Assembly (NCBI GenBank): GCA_035540915.1
Contig: DATLFQ010000063.1
Coordinates: 1-5,661 of the forward strand
Direction: 5' to 3'
From: DATLFQ01 sp035540915
Lineage (GTDB): Bacteria > Actinomycetota > Acidimicrobiia > Acidimicrobiales > GCA-2861595
DNA length: 5,661 bases
In this document: piece by piece, positions 1 to 5,661 of the stretch
Layout: each line of letters starts with the position of its first letter
Numbering within the stretch: position 1 is the first letter of the stretch
Notes under the pieces: model-generated
What the model was told of the DNA's origin: nothing
The model's input: the letters and a program-made list of their open reading frames with translations, nothing else
Database searches by the model: none
Made by a program: the position numbers and the translations under genes

Positions 1-482
1 CCGCCGTCGCCATCGGGGACACACGCACGATGCAGCAGGACGTCTCCTACGGGGTCCGACAGCTCGCCGACGTCGCACTGCGTGCGCTCTCGCCCGGGAT
101 CAACGATCCGACCACCGCACAAGATGCGATCTTCCACCTCACGGCTGTCCTCGCCGTGCTGCTGCAGTATTCGCCGCGCAGCTGCGTCCGTGACCAACAG
201 GGAAGGACTCTCCTCCTCCCCGAGGCCCCGGATCATGTCGAGCTGATCCGGGTGGCCTTCGACGAGACGCGTCGAGCGGCGGCCGGACAGCCCGCAGTAT
301 GCATCTACCTGCTCGAGGCGCTGCGCCTCCTGGCGGAATCCACCGGAGCCGCTCGGTGGCCCGACGCCATGAGGGAGATCAGGACCCAGGCCCGCCTCGT
401 GGTCACCGGCTGCGAGCAGACGCAGCAGCTTCCCGAGGACCTCGCGTCGGTCCGTGAGGCGCACCGGCGTCGGTTCAGCTGA
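1..482 (+). CDS. DUF2254 family membrane protein, C-terminal part (5' end outside window)
   Basis: This is the last 159 codons of a gene that begins before the window; the first complete codon is at position 3 and the stop is TGA at 480-482. The segment RQLADVALRALSPGINDPTT is what I recall as the conserved core of DUF2254, a family of predicted integral membrane proteins of unknown function, usually about 400 or more residues with membrane helices in the N-terminal half. The frame stays open and family-like upstream of the ATG at 30 (residues AIGDTRT precede it), so that ATG is an internal methionine and not a start. The visible part has no clear membrane segment and looks like the soluble C-terminal domain: helical, with many Leu, Ala and Arg residues. 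It ends in a basic tail, RRRFS. The family call is from memory of its consensus; the biochemical role is unknown. Confidence 0.85.
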   Translation, partial: AVAIGDTRTMQQDVSYGVRQLADVALRALSPGINDPTTAQDAIFHLTAVLAVLLQYSPRSCVRDQQGRTLLLPEAPDHVELIRVAFDETRRAAAGQPAVCIYLLEALRLLAESTGAARWPDAMREIRTQARLVVTGCEQTQQLPEDLASVREAHRRRFS

Positions 483-899
483 TGCACAGGAACGACGTGC
501 GCCCCGGACATGGCCCGGTCGGCGGACAGGCAGCCAGTGCGATCGGTGGCCGCAGTGCCTGCGGATCCGCCGCACCCGCAGAACCGTTCGCGGCGCGATC
601 GGAGCGCCGGAAGGTCTGATCGACGTCGCATCCGTCGACGCAGGAGGCTGCTACTGACTGCGGCCATCGTCGACGACGTCAGCGCCATCGTGGGCAACTG
701 TCCTCTGCAGCGGGCGCCTCGACGTGGTGGAGCCGTGGTCCGAAGGCGTGCGGACCGCCGGCCGGGTCCACAGCATGCGACAACCGGCAGGCCGGCCGTC
801 ACCAGGCTCGCGAGGTGCGACCATTGGGCGCAGAACGAACGAGGGGCGGCACCCGCAGGCCGCGCCAGTGACCTCGAACCGCCGCGTAAAGGGGTGCTC
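483..899. other. 417-base intergenic gap, no supported gene
   Basis: I see no tRNA, convincing terminator or promoter here. The + strand frame of the following MFS gene has no stop from about 510 onward, but its translation is dominated by Arg, Pro, Ala and Asp with no membrane segments. By hand count about 71% of its third positions are G or C, against about 84% in a sample of the downstream gene. The - strand and other + frames give similar Arg/Ser-rich translations. The only protein-like patch is residues TAAIVDDVSAIVGN at about 655-696, which is too short to name. The gap presumably carries the promoter and leader of the MFS gene, but I could not find a -35/-10 pair I trust. Confidence 0.6.
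888..894 (+). promoter_or_regulatory. Shine-Dalgarno site that sets the MFS start
   Basis: AAAGGGG lies five bases before the GTG at 900. It is the best purine-rich tract near any candidate start of this reading frame and falls just where family-like protein sequence begins. An in-frame GTG at 894 overlaps the tract and is less likely. Confidence 0.55.
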
Positions 900-2462
900 G
901 TGACCGGTCGGTCAGCTGATCGATCCTCAGCCCGCTCGGCGCGGCGCTGGCGCCGAGCCGCGCATGCCGAGCGCCTGTTCGGTTACCCGCCGTTCGATCG
1001 GCTGGCGCGATCGCACGGTCTCATCACCGCCGCTGATGCCTTCTTTGGCGTGTCGCTCGCCGGATCGCTGTTCTTCAACGTCTCGGTGGACGCGGCGCGG
1101 CCGCGTATCCTGCTCTATCTCGTGGTGACGATGGCGCCGTTCGCGGTCATCGCTCCGCTTCTCGGTCCGTTCGTCGACCGGCTTCCGGGCGGCCAGCGCC
1201 TCGCCATCACCGTGACGTGCGCCGGGCGAGGCGTCGTGTGCCTGATCCTGGCGGACGAGCTGCGCACGCTGCTCTTCTACCCGCTCGCCTTCTCGGTCCT
1301 GGTTCTCGGCAAGACGTACTCAATCGCCAAGAACTCGCTGGTCCCGCGGCTGATCGACGATCCCAACGCCTTCGTCGAGGCGAACTCCCGGCTCTCGCGG
1401 CTCGCTACCTATACGGGCACCGTCGCCGCCGCCTCGGGCGCAGCCATCCTCGGCGTGGCCAGTGCCGCCTGGACGCTGCGGGTCGGAGGCGCGGTCTACC
1501 TGGCCGCCGCGGTGTTCGCACTGCTCCTGCCGCGACCGGTGCACGCGCCCCTCGTTCCTCGCCTGGCGGAGCGGCGCGACGTGCAAGCCCGGGGGCTCCG
1601 AGCGGCGGCGTCGGCCATGGGGGCGCTCAGGGCGGCCGTCGGGTTCGTCGTGTTCCTCTTGGCGATCGGCCTGAAGCGTTCGGGAGAACCAACGTGGTTC
1701 TTCGGCGCGGTGTTCGCGGCGCACGCCGCTGGCGGCTTCGCCGGAACATTCGTTGCTCCGCGCATGCGCCGTGTTGTCGGCGAGGAGCAGCTGCTCGCGC
1801 TCGCGCTCGCGCTCGCGGGCGGCCTCGGCGTCTTCGCCAGCCTCGGGCCAGGCAGGCTCGCGATCGTCGCAGTCGCTGGTGTCGTCGGCACATGTGCCAA
1901 CGCCGGCCGCCAAGCCTTCGACAGCCTGGTCCAGCGTGACGCCCAGGACGTGGAGCGGGGCCGGTTGTTCGCCCGGTTCGAGACCAGGTTCCAGCTCTCG
2001 TGGGTTCTCGGGGCGTTCGTCGCCGTTGCCATCCAGCCACCGCTGTGGGCGGGCTTCCTCATCGTGGGATCGGCGTCGAGCCTCGCCGCCCTCCGTTACC
2101 TCGACGTTGGCCGGGCATCCGTGCGGGAACCCGCCGCCGAGCGCTTGGTGCCCACCGAGCCCGAGGAGCCGGCCGCCTCTCCGGCCGAGCGGCTACTGGC
2201 TGCCGCCGAGGACCTGGCTCATCGAGGCGAACTCGACGTTGCCGTGGTCGTCGCCGCCGCGTCGCTGGATGCAGCACGCGCCGCCGCGCCCGATGACGAC
2301 GCCGTGACCGCTGGCGGTCAGATCAACCTGTCGGACGCACTACTGCGGCTTCGTCGCATGGTGATGGACGGAACGCCCGTGTCGGTTGGGGAGATCACGC
2401 AGGTCCTCGAGCTGGCCCGCGCCGCGATCCCGCCGACGAGCGACCGCCGATCTCGCGAGTGA
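900..2462 (+). CDS. MFS transporter with C-terminal helical extension
   Basis: Predicted 520-residue major facilitator superfamily protein of the cytoplasmic membrane, probably a proton-coupled exporter; the substrate cannot be read from sequence. I chose GTG 900 because of the AAAGGGG tract before it and because upstream codons look non-coding. Residues 1-40 are basic and cytoplasmic. Membrane helices alternate with short loops from about 41 to 400, and a long central basic loop (about 212-240) separates the two halves. A motif-A-like loop, GPFVDRLPGGQR (89-100), follows helix 2, as expected for MFS. KTYSIAKNSLVPRL (138-151) and RGRLFARFETRFQLSWVLGA (353-372) resemble actinobacterial MFS proteins that I recall. 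Residues 401-430 form a Pro/Glu-rich linker, and 428-510 form a soluble helical domain I do not recognise. The gene converges on the lipoprotein gene, with 21 bases between stops. Family is confident, substrate is not. Confidence 0.88.
   Translation: MTGRSADRSSARSARRWRRAAHAERLFGYPPFDRLARSHGLITAADAFFGVSLAGSLFFNVSVDAARPRILLYLVVTMAPFAVIAPLLGPFVDRLPGGQRLAITVTCAGRGVVCLILADELRTLLFYPLAFSVLVLGKTYSIAKNSLVPRLIDDPNAFVEANSRLSRLATYTGTVAAASGAAILGVASAAWTLRVGGAVYLAAAVFALLLPRPVHAPLVPRLAERRDVQARGLRAAASAMGALRAAVGFVVFLLAIGLKRSGEPTWFFGAVFAAHAAGGFAGTFVAPRMRRVVGEEQLLALALALAGGLGVFASLGPGRLAIVAVAGVVGTCANAGRQAFDSLVQRDAQDVERGRLFARFETRFQLSWVLGAFVAVAIQPPLWAGFLIVGSASSLAALRYLDVGRASVREPAAERLVPTEPEEPAASPAERLLAAAEDLAHRGELDVAVVVAAASLDAARAAAPDDDAVTAGGQINLSDALLRLRRMVMDGTPVSVGEITQVLELARAAIPPTSDRRSRE
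1793..1816 (+). repeat. (GCTCGC)x4 in-frame hexamer repeat
   Basis: Four exact tandem copies of GCTCGC lie inside the MFS gene. They encode an alternating Leu-Ala stretch in a membrane helix near residues 298-306. Because the unit is six bases, gain or loss of a copy would keep the frame and only lengthen or shorten the helix by two residues. Confidence 0.9.
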
Positions 2463-2483
2463 GCACCGCTGTCGCAGGAAGCC
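2463..2483. other. Convergent junction, no terminator seen
   Basis: Only 21 bases separate the TGA of the MFS gene (+) from the TGA of the lipoprotein gene (-). I see no GC-rich hairpin followed by a T-run for either direction. Transcripts from both sides probably overlap or end within the opposing gene. Confidence 0.6.
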
Positions 2484-2993
2484 TCAAGGGGACGCTCGGT
2501 CGTGCTCGACGGGCACCGGCGTCGGATCGCCCGTCACCCGCCAGTTCCCGCCACGGCGGTCCAACACCACCTCGTAGGCCGCGACCTCGTGGACGTTTCG
2601 GTAACGGTCGACGTACAGACGCACGGGTGGGCGCTCGGCGTCAGGCAGGCTGCCGAGCCCGACAAGGACGCCGTCGTCGCGAACGGGATCACCCGGCTCG
2701 GAGATGTCGATCGCCTCCTCCCTCGAGTCGATGAACCGGATCGTCAGGGCATCCTGGAGACGGTTGACCACCTCGACCTCGACGCCGAGGGCGATCGCCT
2801 CGTCGCCGACTCCTTCGACGAAGACCGTCTCGATCCCCGGGTCGGAGGCATCCTCGACGAGCCACCGGATGGCGACGGCATAGATGTCGGCCGTGGACTC
2901 GTCGCGGGCGCTGATGCCATCGCCACAACCGCTCAGCACGAGCACCGCCCCGGCGGCGCTGCGAAGGAGGACCGAACGCAGCGTCGTCGCCAC
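2484..2993 (-). CDS. Predicted small lipoprotein of unknown function
   Basis: Predicted 169-residue secreted lipoprotein. The GTG at 2993-2991 is chosen because a perfect AGGAGG sits six bases before it; the GTG at 3017 would add eight residues and has no comparable ribosome site. Residues 1-22 form a typical signal peptide: Arg at 6 and 11, a hydrophobic Ala/Leu/Val core, then the lipobox LSGC at 20-23. Cys23 should be lipidated by Lgt and exposed by signal peptidase II, leaving the protein on the outer face of the membrane. The mature part is acidic (many Asp and Glu at 25-120). It ends in a likely beta-hairpin (126-156) containing YEVVLDRRGGNWRVTGD, a style common in small lipoproteins and NTF2-like folds, but I cannot assign a family. 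It is the last gene of the - strand series, 45 bases after the BrkB-like gene. Confidence 0.8.
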   Translation of the reverse strand: MATTLRSVLLRSAAGAVLVLSGCGDGISARDESTADIYAVAIRWLVEDASDPGIETVFVEGVGDEAIALGVEVEVVNRLQDALTIRFIDSREEAIDISEPGDPVRDDGVLVGLGSLPDAERPPVRLYVDRYRNVHEVAAYEVVLDRRGGNWRVTGDPTPVPVEHDRASP

Positions 2994-2999
2994 CGTTTG

Positions 3000-3005
3000 C
3001 CTCCT
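3000..3005 (-). promoter_or_regulatory. Strong Shine-Dalgarno site for the lipoprotein gene
   Basis: AGGAGG on the - strand is followed by six bases and then GTG at 2993. This consensus site decides between the GTG at 2993 and the upstream in-frame GTG at 3017, which it follows and therefore cannot serve. Confidence 0.8.
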
Positions 3006-3038
3006 GCCTTCGAGCACCTGGCCAGCCAGCAGCCGACG

Positions 3039-4088
3039 CTAGCGCCGCGCACCGCGGGCACGCGGTCGGACCCGCCCGGGCCCTCCGAAGGAGTCAGGGC
3101 TGTCTCCGGTTGACTGCTGCTCGAGCGGATCACGATCGGCCTCGCCGGAGAACTCCAGTCGCACGCTGTACTCGGGCCGCCGGATGCTGGTCCGGGCGAG
3201 TCGGCGGTACACCTCTCGGTCGGCGACGGTGAGCGGCGGTTGGGTCAGCGAGCGTGGCCACAGTCGTTCGTCGACCACGACGTTCACCTCGGCCGCCAGC
3301 AGTACCAGCTGCGCAGCGACATACATCCACGTCAGGAGTGCGATGACGGTGGCGAAGAACCCGTAGACGTCGACGGCGCCGCGCAGCACCCTGTCCACGT
3401 ACCACTCGCCGATCAGCTTGAGTGCGCCCCAGAACACCGCCGCCACCAGGGCCCCGAGTCGCACGTCGCTCCAGGACAGCCGCGCCGCCGTGAGCACCCT
3501 GAACGCGCCCATGAACACAACTGCGTCGATGAGCAGGGATACGAGGAAGGCGACGGGGCCGCGCCCCCACGCGAGTGTCGACACGGCGGCGCCGGCGACC
3601 GCCGATCCGATGATGGCGACGCCGATCGTCGCCATCATGGCCAGGCTGCGGAGCCGACGGCGTGCGAAGTTGGGCCACTGGGAACGCGGCACGTTCCAGA
3701 CCGTGTTCATCGCCGCCTCCGCCGCGTGGCCGAGACCGAGTGCCCCGTAGAGCGTGCCCAGGATTCCAACCGCGAGCGCGACGCCGCCGCCGTCGAGCGG
3801 GGTCGCCGCATCGCGCAGCTCGGGACCTATCACGGGAAAGTCGCGCAGCGCCGAGTCGATGACGTTCCGGCGTAGGCCCGGGTGGTCCTCCAGCACGAGG
3901 CCGAGCACGGTGGCCAGCAACAACAGCAGCGGGAACAGCGCGAACAGGCCCTGGTAGGCGATCCGAGTGGCGAAGGCACCGGCGCGGTCGTTGCCGAACT
4001 TCTGCACCACAGCGACCGGGATCGCCAATGCGGCGTGCCGCTGCTGGAACCTGTCGACTCGGCGAAGAGCCCGTTCGGCCGCGTTCAT
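3039..4088 (-). CDS. YihY/virulence factor BrkB family membrane protein
   Basis: Predicted 349-residue integral membrane protein of the YihY/BrkB family. The name comes from Bordetella BrkB, linked to serum resistance, and many members were once mislabelled ribonuclease BN; the molecular function is still uncertain. About six membrane segments fall near residues 45-67, 101-121, 149-172, 178-200, 207-229 and 241-270. Family hallmarks are AYQGLFALFPLLLLL (44-58), AAEAAMNTVWNVPRSQWP (122-139), and YGFFATVIALLTWMYVAAQ (242-260) followed by EVN (267-269). The tail (280-349) is hydrophilic and basic, ending in Arg-rich residues, and is probably cytoplasmic. I chose the ATG at 4088 because the family-like N-terminus begins there; the frame extends to 4262 but that part overlaps the upstream phosphoesterase gene and looks unrelated. 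No strong ribosome site precedes it. The stop is TAG. It lies 55 bases after the phosphoesterase gene and may be cotranscribed with it. Confidence 0.92.
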   Translation of the reverse strand: MNAAERALRRVDRFQQRHAALAIPVAVVQKFGNDRAGAFATRIAYQGLFALFPLLLLLATVLGLVLEDHPGLRRNVIDSALRDFPVIGPELRDAATPLDGGGVALAVGILGTLYGALGLGHAAEAAMNTVWNVPRSQWPNFARRRLRSLAMMATIGVAIIGSAVAGAAVSTLAWGRGPVAFLVSLLIDAVVFMGAFRVLTAARLSWSDVRLGALVAAVFWGALKLIGEWYVDRVLRGAVDVYGFFATVIALLTWMYVAAQLVLLAAEVNVVVDERLWPRSLTQPPLTVADREVYRRLARTSIRRPEYSVRLEFSGEADRDPLEQQSTGDSPDSFGGPGRVRPRARGARR

Positions 4089-4143
4089 GTCGTCGGCGCC
4101 ACGCCCACTCAGCTCGGAAGGCGATCGGCGCTGGACGAAGGTG

Positions 4144-5574
4144 TCACCCGTTGCCTTCTCCGGTGGTGCCCTCGAGGACGTGGCGTTCGATCCGCGCGCC
4201 GGTCTCACCGAGGCCGCGAACCGTGATGCGGTCGTAGGCGACGAGACGGTCGGTGTCGGCATCGAAGTACAGCACCGTGCAGGTCAACGGCTCCGGCTCC
4301 TCGCCCCTCAGGCTCCTCAGGCCGGCGCCCCCGGTCGAACCCTCGACGAGCAGACGCGTCGTCCCGAGCGATCGTTCGCGCGCGGCGTGCCCATGCCCGG
4401 CGAGCACCAGTGGCACCTTGCCGCCGATCTCGCCGGCCATGCGGGCGTCGTGTACCAGCACGACGTCGACCGCGGGTGCGCCGTCCGACGCCAGCAATTC
4501 GGCGATCGTGGGTGCTGCAGCCTCGGCCTGGTCCCGTTCCTCGTCCTTGCCGGTGGGCTGATCCTTGTTCGGGGTGTACCGGGTGTCGGCGATGCCCCAG
4601 AACCGAATCCCCACCACCGTCACGGCGTCGCCGTCGAGGACGACGGCGTTGGGCTGGGCGGCGACGGCCCGCTGAGTCGTGCCCGAGTCGTGGTTGCCTC
4701 GCACCCACACGTACGGCACGCCCACGTCCTCGATGCGGTCGAGGAGCCGGGTCTCGGGTTCGGTGCCCCAGTCAGTGATGTCCCCGGTGTCGGCGACGGC
4801 GTCGATGTCGAACTGGTCGACGACAAGATCAATGAGGTCGTACGCCTGCGGGTTGTTGTGGATGTCACTCACGTGCAGGACCCGGACGGTGCCATCGTCG
4901 GGGTCGAACGTCGGCAAACCCTGCGCGGCGTGATACAGCGTCACCACGTTGCCGACGAGTTCGGTGAGCTGCGCCCGGTACTCCCCGAAGCGGTCCACCA
5001 CTGCTTCGACATCGCCGACGGCGGTGGGTGCCACGGTCAGCAGGCCCGAGTAGCGGGGCTCGCCGATTGCGTCGGTGTCGAAGGTCGCCACCGTCGCCAC
5101 GCCGAGCGCAGCCACCACGGCCGTGCCCGTCGCGGCACCGAACGCCGCAGAACGAAGGAGCGGGGACGCTGCGAACGCGGCGATGCTGCCGCCGATGACG
5201 GCCACGAGGAGCCCGCGCAGCCCCAGCAGCACCAGTGCCCGGCGGACGTCGTCGGCGATATCGTCCTCGAGCGAGTTCAACACGGCCGGGTCCCGGGCGA
5301 TCCGCTCAGCTTCGTCGAAACTGATCTCGTCGACGCGCAGCTCCAGACCGAGGGGAGCGTCATGCGTGTCGAGCTCGATGGAGCCCAAGGGAGAGAGCCG
5401 CACGGCAGTGTGCCCGGTTGCCGAAGGGGTCAGCGACGCCGTCGTGTCGAACGGCCCCACCTTGGCCGATACATTGCCCGCTGCGAACAGCGCGACCGCT
5501 GCGCCGGCAACCGAGAATGAGGTGAGCCGCAACCAGGATGCAGCCCGGCGTCGCCGACTTCCTTGGGCGACCAC
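4144..5574 (-). CDS. Membrane-anchored calcineurin-like metallophosphoesterase
   Basis: Predicted 476-residue phosphoesterase of the calcineurin-like (class I metallophosphatase) superfamily. The complete metal-binding set is visible in order: DIH (237-239), GD (264-265), GNHD (293-296), HD (375-376) and GHGH (393-396). It should therefore bind two metal ions and hydrolyse a phosphate mono- or diester; the substrate is unknown. Residues 7-10 are RRRR, followed by a hydrophobic segment (about 17-37). After a hydrophilic region (38-112) come two more hydrophobic stretches (about 115-138 and 143-165), then the catalytic domain from about 228. A charged insertion (331-352) sits between the GNHD and HD motifs. 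The GTG at 5574 is the only usual start codon in this frame up to the window edge, but the frame stays open to 5661, so a start outside the window is possible. It is the first gene of the - strand series. Confidence 0.9.
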   Translation of the reverse strand: MVAQGSRRRRAASWLRLTSFSVAGAAVALFAAGNVSAKVGPFDTTASLTPSATGHTAVRLSPLGSIELDTHDAPLGLELRVDEISFDEAERIARDPAVLNSLEDDIADDVRRALVLLGLRGLLVAVIGGSIAAFAASPLLRSAAFGAATGTAVVAALGVATVATFDTDAIGEPRYSGLLTVAPTAVGDVEAVVDRFGEYRAQLTELVGNVVTLYHAAQGLPTFDPDDGTVRVLHVSDIHNNPQAYDLIDLVVDQFDIDAVADTGDITDWGTEPETRLLDRIEDVGVPYVWVRGNHDSGTTQRAVAAQPNAVVLDGDAVTVVGIRFWGIADTRYTPNKDQPTGKDEERDQAEAAAPTIAELLASDGAPAVDVVLVHDARMAGEIGGKVPLVLAGHGHAARERSLGTTRLLVEGSTGGAGLRSLRGEEPEPLTCTVLYFDADTDRLVAYDRITVRGLGETGARIERHVLEGTTGEGNG

Positions 5575-5661
5575 CGGACCATACTCGCACCTGGGCTCGG
5601 CCCCTCGCCCGAGGGTGGGCGCCGCTCGAGCTGTGACACCGCCACCAAGCTCAGAGCGGTG
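5575..5661 (-). promoter_or_regulatory. Upstream region of the phosphoesterase gene, with an interrupted palindrome
   Basis: If the GTG at 5574 is the true start, these 87 bases hold the leader or promoter of the - strand series. Two inverted repeats are visible: CCCTCG-CC-CGAGGG at 5602-5615, and CACCGC (5637-5642) facing GCGGTG (5656-5661) across 13 bases at the window edge. On the - strand the bases GAGTAT lie six bases before the GTG and could serve as a -10 element of a leaderless transcript, but no -35 match supports it. In this GC-rich DNA such short repeats arise by chance, so a regulatory role is only a possibility. Confidence 0.25.

Noticed and set aside
663..691. Direct repeat GCCATCGT twice, 21 bases apart, in the gap
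   Set aside because: An eight-base repeat is expected about once by chance in a region of this size, and nothing else supports an operator.
790..797. Palindrome GGCCGGCC in the gap
   Set aside because: Such GC-only palindromes are frequent by chance in DNA of this composition, and it has no T-run or flanking symmetry.
305..802. A 165-codon - strand open frame over the DUF2254 end and the gap
   Set aside because: It overlaps a conserved gene and translates to Arg/Ser/Ala-rich sequence with no family resemblance or good ribosome site.
1217..1939. A 240-codon + strand frame within the MFS gene
   Set aside because: It is an Arg-rich frame-shifted reading of the membrane protein, not an independent gene.
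2502..3113. A 203-codon + strand open frame opposite the lipoprotein gene
   Set aside because: The opposite strand has a lipobox, a signal peptide and a consensus AGGAGG; this frame has none of these and runs into the BrkB-like gene.
3240..3875. A 211-codon + strand open frame opposite the BrkB-like gene
   Set aside because: It is rich in His, Arg, Glu and Gln and is antisense to clear YihY/BrkB motifs.
4089..4262. A 58-residue N-terminal extension of the BrkB-like protein
   Set aside because: It overlaps the 3' end of the phosphoesterase gene and is Ser/Thr/Arg-rich, while the family-like N-terminus starts at the ATG at 4088.
3967..5520. A 517-codon open frame on the + strand, opposite the phosphoesterase gene
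   Set aside because: The - strand carries the complete metallophosphoesterase motif set, while the + strand translation is rich in Arg, Gly, His and Val without recognisable motifs. Long antisense frames are expected opposite GC-rich genes.

Overview
The window is GC-rich, with GC-biased third codon positions and frequent GTG starts. That suggests a high-GC actinobacterium, possibly an Acidimicrobiia-type lineage. The lineage guess is inference from composition and protein style, and no marker gene is present. I found no RNA gene, transposon, CRISPR array, attachment site or phage gene.

Layout. (1) Positions 1-482, + strand: the 3' end of a DUF2254 membrane-protein gene whose start lies outside the window. 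(2) Positions 483-899: a 417-base gap with no gene I can support. It is misleading because one frame stays open through it into the next gene. (3) Positions 900-2462, + strand: a major facilitator superfamily (MFS) transporter with an unusual C-terminal helical extension. (4) Positions 2463-2483: a very short convergent junction. (5) On the - strand, read from right to left: a membrane-anchored calcineurin-like metallophosphoesterase (5574-4144), a YihY/BrkB-family multi-spanning membrane protein (4088-3039) and a small predicted lipoprotein (2993-2484). Gaps of 55 and 45 bases separate these three, so they could form one transcription unit.

All five genes encode membrane or envelope proteins. 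No pathway links them obviously. The most plausible functional unit is the three-gene - strand cluster, in which a membrane-tethered phosphoesterase, a BrkB-type integral membrane protein and a lipoprotein may act together at the cell envelope. That is a hypothesis from gene order only.

Nothing here looks like a defence, mobile or clearly new system. The points most worth a second look are the three-gene envelope cluster, the topology of the metallophosphoesterase, the extra domain on the MFS protein, and three start sites that automatic annotation could misplace (the DUF2254 fragment, the MFS gene and the lipoprotein).
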